Translations under genes and position numbers: made by a program | In this document: piece by piece, positions 16,572 to 23,516 of the stretch | Layout: each line of letters starts with the position of its first letter | How positions within the stretch are numbered: the stretch's first letter is position 1 | Assembly (NCBI RefSeq): GCF_900110695.1 | Contig: NZ_FOEH01000001.1 | Location: 186,001-250,000, forward strand | Length of the DNA: 64,000 bases | Reading direction: 5' to 3' | DNA from: Virgibacillus subterraneus | Lineage (GTDB): Bacteria > Bacillota > Bacilli > Bacillales > Amphibacillaceae | The notes under the pieces: model-generated | Databases searched by the model: none | Seen by the model: only the letters and a program-made list of their open reading frames with translations | Told to the model about the DNA's origin: nothing

Positions 16572-17048
16572 ATTAAAAAAATTGCTATCATATTAATTAG
16601 TGGATTATTGCTGATGGGGTGCACAAAAGAAGAGACGACTAATGAAGACGAAAAAAGTTGGGAAGAAAGTCCGACGCTTGTTCGAGAAGTTGTAGTAACA
16701 GATGATGGTAAGAAAGGAAATTTTGTATTTAGAATTGGTAATAATGGGAAATTTGGTTTTTCAGAGTACGGACCTTTTATAGAGGGTGTGAAACAGAAGT
16801 ACATGTGGTTTTTTTGGGGGAACGAAGATACATTTACACAACCGTTTAAAGTAGTTGGGATAAGCAAGAAGACCAATGAAAGAATCACTGTCTTTGAAGG
16901 TGGCAATGAAATACTATCTCCACACTTGGGGGCAGACCAACATATTCCTTCATCAATGATATTGCCGAGTTCAGGAAAATGGAGGTTAGAAGTATACTTC
17001 GATGAAGAATTGTTTGGTCATGTAATAGTGAATGTAGAAGGAAAGTAA
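16572..17048 (+). CDS. DUF4871-like lipoprotein with an apparent ATT start
   Basis: The reading frame begins with a classic lipoprotein signal: KKIAIILISGLLLMGC, lipobox cysteine about residue 17, so the product should be anchored on the outer face of the membrane. The mature part (KYMWFFWGNE, ADQHIPSSMILP, KWRLEVYFDEELFGHVIV) resembles the Bacillus DUF4871 family, whose function is unknown. No ATG, GTG or TTG stands before the lysines; the ribosome site AGGAGGG at 16557-16563 is eight bases before an ATT codon, so ATT is the likely start. A downstream TTG (16608) would destroy the signal peptide. Confidence 0.75.
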   Translation: MKKIAIILISGLLLMGCTKEETTNEDEKSWEESPTLVREVVVTDDGKKGNFVFRIGNNGKFGFSEYGPFIEGVKQKYMWFFWGNEDTFTQPFKVVGISKKTNERITVFEGGNEILSPHLGADQHIPSSMILPSSGKWRLEVYFDEELFGHVIVNVEGK

Positions 17049-17067
17049 GATTATTTTTCTTCTTCAA

Positions 17068-17095
17068 CTAACGGGTGCAAGAGTTGAAAAAGAAG
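17068..17095 (+). repeat. CTAACGGGTGC element, site 2
   Basis: CTAACGGGTGC, five bases, then TTGAAAAAG. It begins 20 bases after the stop of the DUF4871 lipoprotein. The upstream TTCAACT pairs with AGTTGAA so the element can fold. Confidence 0.6.
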
Positions 17096-17195
17096 TTTGA
17101 ACGAGAGTTCCTTTTTTACTGTAATAACGCTAAAAGTTAATATATTCAGTGATTATCTAACTAGTTGTTACATAAAAAAAAGGGGGATAACAATT

Positions 17196-17621
17196 ATTAG
17201 AAAAGTGGCTTATTATTCTATTGTTATAATATTAGGTTTAATAATTTTGAATGTTATAACTGAAATTCACAAACACGTTATAAATCCTGTAGTTATACAA
17301 CGAATAGATAGTGATGTTCTGTTGGGGTATTTCTGTATATCTCTGCTTAGTGTTTTATTTGGGGTACTGATTGAATCGAGGCGTTTCTTAACTATCTTTA
17401 CAGGAAGTTTAAAAGTTAATTGGCTTATAATCCCTTCACTGATTTTATTAGTAATAAGTTTGTTACCTCACACTTATACATTTTATTATATTGGTATAAG
17501 TTCGTACCGTCATTTTCCACACGGTATTTTGTTTGCCCCATTACAAAACACCCATACTTTAATAATGTTGGGTATTCTCACTGGGGTTTTGTTAGTCAGG
17601 TCATTGGTTAAAGACAGATAA
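17196..17621 (+). CDS. Small multi-pass membrane protein of the cassette-like array
   Basis: A hydrophobic protein of about 140 residues with four predicted spans (around VAYYSIVIILGLIILNV, LLGYFCISLLSVLFGVLI, WLIIPSLILLVISLL and HTLIMLGILTGVLLV). I do not recognise the family. The frame is open back to TTG 17097, but nothing there resembles a ribosome site. AGGGGGAT at 17181 points to initiation at ATT 17196 or, with poor spacing, GTG 17205. Like the lipoprotein upstream, it may use ATT. It is followed within 10 bp by another array element. Confidence 0.6.
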   Translation: MRKVAYYSIVIILGLIILNVITEIHKHVINPVVIQRIDSDVLLGYFCISLLSVLFGVLIESRRFLTIFTGSLKVNWLIIPSLILLVISLLPHTYTFYYIGISSYRHFPHGILFAPLQNTHTLIMLGILTGVLLVRSLVKDR

Positions 17622-17630
17622 CTTATTGAA

Positions 17631-17656
17631 GTAACGGGTGAGATTGTTTAATAAGG
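17631..17656 (+). repeat. CTAACGGGTGC element, site 3
   Basis: GTAACGGGTG, then AGATTG and TTTAATAAGG, sharing GATTGTTTAATA with site 4. The complementary right arm is missing. It starts 9 bases after the preceding stop codon. Confidence 0.6.
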
Positions 17657-17675
17657 TTTTGATGGGAGAAGTATT

Positions 17676-18041
17676 ATGAAGAAATCAATTAAACTTCTTA
17701 TTTTCGGGATTTTAGGGTTGCTTTTAATATTTATGGTTATAGGAATAGTTTCTTTCTATTCTGCATCCAAGACCGAGAACCAAATGCCAATTGAGATGGT
17801 AGCTTTCAATAATTTAACTGATGAAGAAAGTGCTTTAATTCCAGTAAGCCCAAAGGATTCAATTGTAAAACAAATACCTGTTAACGATGATATAAAAACA
17901 TCAATTGATATAAATTATGATAAAGACCAAGTTTATTCTGTTACTTTTAATAACACTAAGACAGATACCAATGGAAACCTTGTAGTTTTTGTTGGTTTGG
18001 ATAAAAAAACAGTTCTCGGGAAAGGGTTTACTAGTAAATAA
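17676..18041 (+). CDS. Single-span exported protein of unknown function
   Basis: A 121-residue protein with one N-terminal transmembrane helix (LLIFGILGLLLIFMVIGIVS, about 7-26) and a polar domain outside the membrane rich in Asp, Asn and Thr. No cysteine lipobox and no catalytic motif is visible. The family is not recognised. GGGAGAAG precedes the ATG with good spacing. It sits in the row of short genes separated by CTAACGGGTGC elements, with array elements at both ends. Confidence 0.7.
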   Translation: MKKSIKLLIFGILGLLLIFMVIGIVSFYSASKTENQMPIEMVAFNNLTDEESALIPVSPKDSIVKQIPVNDDIKTSIDINYDKDQVYSVTFNNTKTDTNGNLVVFVGLDKKTVLGKGFTSK

Positions 18042-18058
18042 AAAGGGGTTCTTCTTGC

Positions 18059-18095
18059 GTTAACAGGTGCGATTGTTTAATAGGAACAATCACTT
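18059..18095 (+). repeat. CTAACGGGTGC element, site 4a (complete hairpin)
   Basis: GTTAACAGGTGC, then GATTGTT, loop TAATAGG, AACAATC and ACTTTT. This copy keeps both arms of the variable palindrome around the conserved loop and looks like a terminator. Confidence 0.65.
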
Positions 18096-18100
18096 TTCCA

Positions 18101-18129
18101 CTAACTGATGCAAGTAACTTAAAGAAGAC
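18101..18129 (+). repeat. CTAAC-type element, site 4b
   Basis: CTAACTGATGC followed by TTAAAGAAG. It lies only 42 bases after site 4a with no gene between, as if a cassette had been lost. Confidence 0.5.
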
Positions 18130-18178
18130 CAATTCAATATAACAAAGGGACATACATAACAACAAAAGGAGAATTACA

Positions 18179-18643
18179 ATGAAAATTGATTTTTTATTAA
18201 ACCATCCCGATAAGATAAAAGAAGTTGCTGAAATGATTTACAAGGAATTTGTAGTAAAAGCGAGTAATGGTATGAAATTTGAAGATGTTGTTAAACACTT
18301 CTCAAATACGGGAGACAATACATTTCCGATAACACTCTTGGCTTTAGAGAATGGAGAATGTTTAGGAACTGTATCCATATTTGAAAACGATTTAAAGATA
18401 AGAGATATGTATAAACCTTGGCTTGCATCTCTATATACGAAACCTGATTCCCGTAGTAGAGGTATAGGACAAAAGTTAGTAGCCAAAACAATAGATGTAG
18501 TCAAAGAATTAGGATTTAAGGAACTTTATTTAAGAACAGAAGATACGTCTGAGTATTATAGAAATAGAGGTTGGGCTTATGTTGAAACTGTTTCTGATGA
18601 TAATCACGAAAAAATTGATATATTTAAAATGAAGTGTATTTGA
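18179..18643 (+). CDS. GNAT-family N-acetyltransferase
   Basis: A 154-residue GNAT protein. The acetyl-CoA pyrophosphate loop is SRSRGIGQKLVAKTI (about 96-110), preceded by the strand LASLYTKPD and followed by LYLRTEDTSEYYRNRGW, the usual C-terminal half of the fold. The substrate is unknown; GNAT genes in accessory regions often modify small toxic compounds. AAAAGGAG lies ahead of the ATG. It is one of the short genes in the cassette-like array. Confidence 0.9.
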   Translation: MKIDFLLNHPDKIKEVAEMIYKEFVVKASNGMKFEDVVKHFSNTGDNTFPITLLALENGECLGTVSIFENDLKIRDMYKPWLASLYTKPDSRSRGIGQKLVAKTIDVVKELGFKELYLRTEDTSEYYRNRGWAYVETVSDDNHEKIDIFKMKCI

Positions 18644-18681
18644 TTTTTTGAAAGGTACCTCTTTATCCTTAAATAAAATAT

Positions 18682-18732
18682 ATTGTGAAGGATTACACTT
18701 AAACTAAAGGGTGCTTTAACACAAGAAGGAGA
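18682..18732 (+). repeat. CTAACGGGTGC element, site 5
   Basis: ATTGTGAAGGATTACACTTA then AACTAAAGGGTGC, TTTAA and CAAGAAGGAG. Its first 28 bases repeat site 1 with two differences. Confidence 0.6.
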
Positions 18733-18815
18733 TTGTTGATGCGGCAACTCCTATTTTGCTAAAGAGGCAGGTTTGTGAAATAAGAGAATATTGAAATAGA
18801 GAAAGGATTGGTAAA

Positions 18816-19100
18816 ATGGCGATTTTTATAGGGTATGGAATTGCATTTATAGGTGCGCTTGTAGCTTATCAGCTAAGCGTAGGTAAACCAAAAAACAAGA
18901 AATATAAGGTATGGGGCATTGCTCTTATGGTACCAATTTCACCAGCTTTTGCTTTTGCGATAGGGTTAACCTATGCAGTCATTGTAGAAAGTGGTTGGGC
19001 AGGATTGATAATGTGGTATATTTTCCCTTTTATCTTCATAATCGGACTAGTTATGTTATTGGTTGGTATTTTCAAGAAAGAAGAAACAAAAATATTTTGA
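18816..19100 (+). CDS. Small three-span membrane protein of the cassette-like array
   Basis: A 94-residue protein with three hydrophobic spans (about 3-21, 33-55 and 63-86) and a short basic cytosolic end (GIFKKEETKIF). I do not recognise the family. GAAAGGATTGG before the ATG is an acceptable ribosome site. Site 5 lies upstream and site 6 begins nine bases after the stop. Confidence 0.7.
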   Translation: MAIFIGYGIAFIGALVAYQLSVGKPKNKKYKVWGIALMVPISPAFAFAIGLTYAVIVESGWAGLIMWYIFPFIFIIGLVMLLVGIFKKEETKIF

Positions 19101-19109
19101 GTTGATCAA

Positions 19110-19138
19110 CTAACGGGTGCTTTAGTTTAAGAAGCACT
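19110..19138 (+). repeat. CTAACGGGTGC element, site 6
   Basis: CTAACGGGTGCTTTAGTTTA then AGAAGCAC. GTGCTT pairs with AAGCAC around the loop, so both arms are intact. This is the best-conserved copy of the core. Confidence 0.65.
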
Positions 19139-19154
19139 TGAAAATAAATAGAAG

Positions 19155-19187
19155 AAAAATCTCAGTTCAGTGAACTGAGATTTTTTT
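19155..19187 (+). terminator. Terminator after the 94-residue membrane protein
   Basis: AAAATCTCAGTTC folds back on GAACTGAGATTTT with a run of seven T. Confidence 0.8.
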
Positions 19188-19207
19188 ATTTTTAATTACA
19201 AATATAG

Positions 19208-19408
19208 GTAACAACCGATAGTAATGTCAAACTTGACTTCGAAAAAGAGCCAGATAGTTATACCATAAGGATATGGGATGACGACAACAATATCATTAAC
19301 GAGTCTGATAAGGTGGTTCTTTCTGGGGTAGGCAAGGTTATTTATGAGGTGCTGGTGAAATGGGATCAAGGTACTGCAAGCTATGCCTTTTCTTTAAACA
19401 TTAAATAA
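19208..19408 (+). pseudogene. 3' fragment of an exported-protein gene
   Basis: An open stretch without any start codon or ribosome site, blocked upstream by a stop at 19205. It encodes an aspartate-rich domain end: SYTIRIWDDDNN, then VIYEVLVKWDQGTASYAF and a stop. The pattern resembles the C-terminus of small Bacillus lipoproteins with a YEV..KW..G..SY ending. The 5' end is missing, and a degenerate CTAACG element follows at 19422, so this may be a decayed cassette of the array. Confidence 0.6.
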
Positions 19409-19421
19409 ACTCATTGCTACA

Positions 19422-19446
19422 CTAACGTGAGAAAAGCTAAAAACGA
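19422..19446 (+). repeat. CTAACG-type element, site 7 (degenerate)
   Basis: CTAACGTGAG then TAAAAACG. It begins 14 bases after the stop of the gene fragment but retains little of the right half. Confidence 0.35.
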
Positions 19447-19810
19447 AAAACCAAATATCAAAGAGCTGGTAAACCCCAAGCTCTTTATCAGTTACTTGAA
19501 ATAAATTATATCTTCTATTCAAATTGTCTATTTATAACACCTACTCGTTGAACTGGTGTCTTCCCATTTTTATCAGCTTTTTCGCATAAAATTGCCATAC
19601 TTTCGTTCACATTTTCGTATCTACTTTAAAAATGTAACGAAATACACTAGCATTTTGATTATAAATTTGCAAAAAAACACTATCACATCAGTAAAAAGGG
19701 GGATACGAATTTTTAACAAGTTTGTATACGCTTAAGTTTTGTACTCCAAAACTGAAATAATTAGTATGTGACTTTACTTCTATATTGTTGAAAATATTTT
19801 GTGCCTATTA
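19447..19810. other. Gene-free interval closing the array
   Basis: Contains a short hairpin, AAAGAGCT pairing with AGCTCTTT around 19459-19486, without a T-tract. The rest is AT-rich with no recognisable gene or repeat. Confidence 0.5.
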
Positions 19811-20719
19811 TTAAGCATCTTGATCAATCTGCTTCACTATTCTTTCGCATATTTCATGAGTGATGAGTGAGTCATCAATAGACGGGTCAGGTACTTTGTT
19901 ATTTTGTACGGAATCTATAAAATGATCTGCTATCTGATAGAAACCACGTTTATATAATGTTGGCTCCCAATCACCAGACTTAGCAATACGTATTTCTTTA
20001 TTATGATAGTGGGTTGTTTCAACAAGACCGTTCACTACATATTTGTCATGCCCAGTAGAGTACTCAATGATTTCTTCGGTGACACCGCCATTCCTGTTCA
20101 TTATCCCCATAGCGGTACACCCTTCTCCAAGAAGCTGTATAACCAGTTGGTCAAGCATTTCACCATTTTTCAGGCTCACTACTTTTACATCCAAAACAGT
20201 TGTATCCATCAGAAATCTAAGTGTATCTACAACATGTATGAAATCTTCTACAACAAATCTTCTTATATAATCTGGTAAGGAAAATCTGTTTTTTTGAATA
20301 AGTACCAGACTTGGTTTACCATGTTTCTTTAGCTCTTTAACTTTCGGGATAAATCTTCTATTAAAACCTACCATGGCTAATGTATTTGTTTCTTTTGAGA
20401 GCTCTGTAATTTTCTTGGTTTCGTGAAACTTCATAGATATCGGCTTGTCTATATATGTGTGTATTCCACTTCTAAGTAATTTTTCAGCTATTTCAAAATG
20501 TGCCTCTGTAGCAGTGCTTACAAATGCAGCATCAATATTCTTGGTGATCAGTTCATCTACTGTTTGCACCTTTTCATTAATTCTATACTTCTCCGATAAC
20601 CGGTTCAGCGTGTCTTCATTTCTAGTACAAAGAACAAGTTCAATTCCTTCTTTTTCAGAGAGAACAGGCAAGTAGCCTTTTTGGGCAATATCACCCAAAC
20701 CAATAATTCCTATTTTCAT
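19811..20719 (-). CDS. Gfo/Idh/MocA-family oxidoreductase
   Basis: A 302-residue NAD(P)-dependent dehydrogenase. The N-terminal Rossmann fold begins MKIGIIGLGDIAQKGYLPVL (1-20), and DAAFVSTATEAHFEIAEKLL followed by YIDKPISMKF carries the conserved EKP-like motif as DKP. Family members oxidise sugars, inositols or related polyols; the substrate cannot be read here. It is a single gene, divergent from the TDT transporter. Somewhat shorter than the usual 330-350 residues, mostly in the C-terminal domain. Confidence 0.88.
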   Translation of the reverse strand: MKIGIIGLGDIAQKGYLPVLSEKEGIELVLCTRNEDTLNRLSEKYRINEKVQTVDELITKNIDAAFVSTATEAHFEIAEKLLRSGIHTYIDKPISMKFHETKKITELSKETNTLAMVGFNRRFIPKVKELKKHGKPSLVLIQKNRFSLPDYIRRFVVEDFIHVVDTLRFLMDTTVLDVKVVSLKNGEMLDQLVIQLLGEGCTAMGIMNRNGGVTEEIIEYSTGHDKYVVNGLVETTHYHNKEIRIAKSGDWEPTLYKRGFYQIADHFIDSVQNNKVPDPSIDDSLITHEICERIVKQIDQDA

Positions 20720-20901
20720 ATAATCACCCCGATGATAGTAGTGTATTTATAGGATAACATGTTAATTAGCTGGGAAGTTAATATCGGATTTAGAAGGTTT
20801 CTCTTTATTACTTTATAAATTCGAGGTTATAAATAATGAGAAAATGATAAGATAGGAACTAGATGTACAATAATGTCCTGATTTCAGGGGGTGGATTAGC
20901 A

Positions 20902-21933
20902 ATGATTAATTTTTTAAAGCAGCAGGCAAGGGATCTCTTTCCGGGCTATTTCGCATTGGTTATGGCTACTGGGGCATTATCAATTGGTTCATTTTTGCTG
21001 GGGATGGAGTTTATATCCACTATATTGTTGTATATTAATACTGTTGCATATCTTACCTTGTGGTTGCTGACAATTATCCGTCTTGTTGGCTATTTTCCTG
21101 ATGTAATAGAAGATTTGACAAGCCACACGCTTGGACCTGGTTTTTTTACATTAGTTGCTGGAACAAGTGTGTTTGGAAGTCAGCTAATAATTGTTGGTGA
21201 AAATTCTTTATTACCGGTTTATTTGTGGATACTTGCAATTATTCTGTGGGTAGTTATTATGTATACGTTTTTTACAGCGGTCACAGTACGGAGGGATAAA
21301 CCTACAATAGCAGAAGGCATTAATGGCGCTTGGTTAATTGCAGCAGTTGCTACACAATCCGTTTCTATCTTAGGAACTCTTTTATCCCCTCATGTAGAAA
21401 GTGGCCATGAAATCATTTTATTTTTTACGTTATGTATGTATTTTCTAGGCTGTATGCTATATCTGAATATTATCACGCTCATTTTTTACAGATTTACCTT
21501 TGTAAATTTTAAATTTGCGGCTCTTACTCCTCCTTACTGGATTAACATGGGAGCAGTTGCCATTACTACTTTGGCTGGATCTACCTTAATATTGCATTCT
21601 GACTATTGGAGTTTGCTTGATGAAATCACTCCATTCTTAAAAGGATTTACATTATTCTTCTGGATAACGGGAACATGGTGGATTCCGTTACTATTTATTC
21701 TGATGATATGGCGTCATATATACAATCACTACCCATTCAAGTATGACCCGCAATTCTGGGGGATGGTCTTCCCTCTTTCCATGTATACCACTAGCACGTT
21801 TCAGCTGTCAGCAGCTTTAGGTGTCCCATTTCTGGTAGTGATACCTCAATTTATGGTTTTTGTTGCTTTGGCCGCATGGATAATTGGGTTTGGTGGGCTA
21901 ATCTATCATATTTACTTAGCATATAAATCATGA
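20902..21933 (+). CDS. TDT-family transporter (tellurite resistance / C4-dicarboxylate, SLAC1-like)
   Basis: A 343-residue protein with ten predicted membrane helices, opening with LFPGYFALVMATGALSIGSF and containing PPYWINMGAVAITTLAG and FWGMVFPLSMYTTSTF, all typical of the TehA/Mae1/SLAC1 superfamily. Members are anion channels or C4-dicarboxylate carriers. An upstream in-frame ATG (20863) lacks a ribosome site, whereas GGGGGTGG is eight bases before ATG 20902. Downstream lies a cluster of GGAACGAGGATCC hairpins. Confidence 0.9.
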   Translation: MINFLKQQARDLFPGYFALVMATGALSIGSFLLGMEFISTILLYINTVAYLTLWLLTIIRLVGYFPDVIEDLTSHTLGPGFFTLVAGTSVFGSQLIIVGENSLLPVYLWILAIILWVVIMYTFFTAVTVRRDKPTIAEGINGAWLIAAVATQSVSILGTLLSPHVESGHEIILFFTLCMYFLGCMLYLNIITLIFYRFTFVNFKFAALTPPYWINMGAVAITTLAGSTLILHSDYWSLLDEITPFLKGFTLFFWITGTWWIPLLFILMIWRHIYNHYPFKYDPQFWGMVFPLSMYTTSTFQLSAALGVPFLVVIPQFMVFVALAAWIIGFGGLIYHIYLAYKS

Positions 21934-22304
21934 TAGGTTTTCGCGGTTATGGGTTGAACCTCTGCACCCAAGCTTAAAATGAGTGTTTGCAAGGAAATAA
22001 CGGAACGAGGATCCGTCAATCAATCGAAGTGAATCCTCATTCCGTTATTTAGCAGAAAAGGTGCTCTCGGAAGGGGGAGACGGATCCTCGTTCCGCTAAT
22101 AGCAAAAAATCAGCCAAATTTGAGGTGAAAATGAGAAATAGCGGAATGAGGATCCGAACCCAAGCCTGAAACAAGGGTTTTCGAGGAAATAACGGAACGA
22201 GGATCCGCCAAACAGTCGAAGTGGATCTTCATTCCGTTGAAGTGACTTTATTGGCAAACCATCAAATACTTTTCAGAGTTTCGCTGTAGGCAGGATCCTA
22301 ATGT
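21934..22304. repeat. GGAACGAGGATCC hairpin cluster A
   Basis: Six copies of an ~18-bp motif arranged as three face-to-face pairs: 21996/22031, 22081/22140 and 22187/22221. Each pair reads AACGGAACGAGGATCCG against CGGATCCTCGTTCCG (or a variant with CATTCCG), so each can fold as a hairpin. The flanks ACCCAAGC...GAAATAACGG are also repeated within the block. No gene is present. The cluster lies between convergent genes, directly 3' of the lipoprotein gene at 22305. Confidence 0.8.
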
Positions 22305-22811
22305 CTATTCTAATGGAATAGCAAAACTCACAGTTCCCGTTTTAACTGACCCCATATCTGAAAAGGTCACGCCAAGGGTTGTGGGGCCTGCATCAGATTC
22401 TTTCATCGATTCAAAGCCGTTGTTTTCATTATCTTCTGTGATGATATTGTATCCATTACTATCTGCATACTCCTTAAACTTTTTATAGACCTCATCAATT
22501 TCTTCTGAGAACGAGAAACCTACCACATATTGTTTGTGTCCAGCCGTATCATAGGACTGAACCTGTAAATCGGCTTCAGCTGGAAATGGAAGATCTGCTG
22601 GAACCCCCTCTGGTAATGCTGATTGATCTTCTTCCTGAGCTGCGTCTTCATCCTGTTTATTTTCTGCTTCATCTGTTTCATCAGTGGCACTAACATTTAC
22701 ATCTTCTTGCGTATCTGCCTCTGAATTTGATTTTTCTTCACCGGATCCACACGCCACTAGAAATATACTGAGAGCGAAGAATAGACATAAAACGGTTATA
22801 AACTTTTTCAT
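22305..22811 (-). CDS. Lipoprotein of unknown function
   Basis: A 168-residue lipoprotein: signal MKKFITVLCLFFALSIF then lipobox LVAC (Cys about 21), a long acidic Asp/Glu/Asn linker (about 25-68) and a C-terminal domain from about residue 70 (GHKQYVVGFSFSEEIDEVYKKF) that looks like a small alpha/beta fold ending in a strand-rich tail. It should sit on the outside of the membrane with the domain held off by the linker. I do not recognise the family. GGGGG lies about 10 bases before the ATG. Confidence 0.8.
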   Translation of the reverse strand: MKKFITVLCLFFALSIFLVACGSGEEKSNSEADTQEDVNVSATDETDEAENKQDEDAAQEEDQSALPEGVPADLPFPAEADLQVQSYDTAGHKQYVVGFSFSEEIDEVYKKFKEYADSNGYNIITEDNENNGFESMKESDAGPTTLGVTFSDMGSVKTGTVSFAIPLE

Positions 22812-22904
22812 TGGAGTTAATTCCCCCTTATACTTTTTAATAGCTTAACAGCAAGCATATAATTAATAAATTATACCTGAGTATAAAATACGCAATTTCT
22901 TTAC

Positions 22905-23156
22905 TTGGTCTTATTGATAATCCAGGTATTGTTCGACTTACATAACAAAACTATTAGAGAAATTTGCGTCAATCATCCATTTTATTATCAGACACCTTTT
23001 ACTAATCTGCCATTTCTGGGAGAGTCACTCAACTTGCACATTTATAAATATGAAAAAGTAGTCATCCCTCATCGGAATACTACATTAGAACATGGTGACA
23101 GAATCTTAGTAAGTGGAGCACCAGAGGACCTTGGTGTGATGACGTACAAATTTTAA
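22905..23156 (+). pseudogene. RCK_C/TrkA-C domain fragment
   Basis: The translated stretch contains ICVNHPFYYQTPFTNLPF, then LNLHIYKYEKVVIPHRNTTL and EHGDRILVSGAPEDL, the pattern of an RCK_C (TrkA C-terminal) ligand-binding domain from a potassium channel or cation:proton antiporter. The rest of such a protein is absent and no ribosome site precedes the frame, so it is a 5'-truncated remnant. Its original terminator (23155-23205) is intact. Confidence 0.65.
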
Positions 23157-23205
23157 AAAGGCAACGCATCCAGCTTTAAAGAAAGCGGGGGAGTGTTGCC
23201 TTTTT
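23155..23205 (+). terminator. Terminator behind the RCK_C fragment
   Basis: AAAAAGGCAAC (23155-23165) pairs perfectly with GTTGCCTTTTT (23195-23205). Confidence 0.8.
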
Positions 23206-23516
23206 AATAGTTGAGAAAGTATAAATACAATTAAAGCACTTGAATTAAGGTTTAGTGAATGCCTTAGTTTTCTAAAGTTTGCACAGTAAACAAGTATTTT
23301 TTGAAAAGGCACATTATTTCTAAAACTATGCTATACTTATAAGTGTAGAGTAAAAAACTTAATACCTCGAAAAATATCCTTGCATGATTAGTATCTTGGC
23401 TCATCGTATGTCGATCTTTACTAAATGGAAGGGATTTTATTTGCCCTTATATGGTAAAAATTCCCAATTTATACGAAAGCCTATTTAAGAAAAAATATTT
23501 ATAGGAGTGGAATTTT
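23206..23516. other. Leader of the DUF1611 operon with a decayed repeat
   Basis: A decayed GCAGTTAAGAAAG repeat occupies 23210-23275 (GAAAGTATAAATAC ... GTTTTCTAAAG). The rest contains a TATACT candidate -10 box at 23332 without a well-spaced -35. No riboswitch class is recognisable in the 150-bp leader. Confidence 0.45.

Noticed and set aside
16500-19446. Classical integron with attC sites
   Set aside because: No tyrosine-recombinase intI, no attI and no canonical GTTRRRY/RYYYAAC core; the elements resemble attC only in general organisation.
21934-22304. CRISPR array, suggested by regular repeats
   Set aside because: Repeats alternate in orientation, spacing is irregular, spacers are not unique-sequence of constant size, and no cas gene is present.
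23342-23516. Riboswitch or T-box leader before the DUF1611 operon
   Set aside because: No T-box bulge sequence, no known aptamer core and no clear terminator/antiterminator pair.
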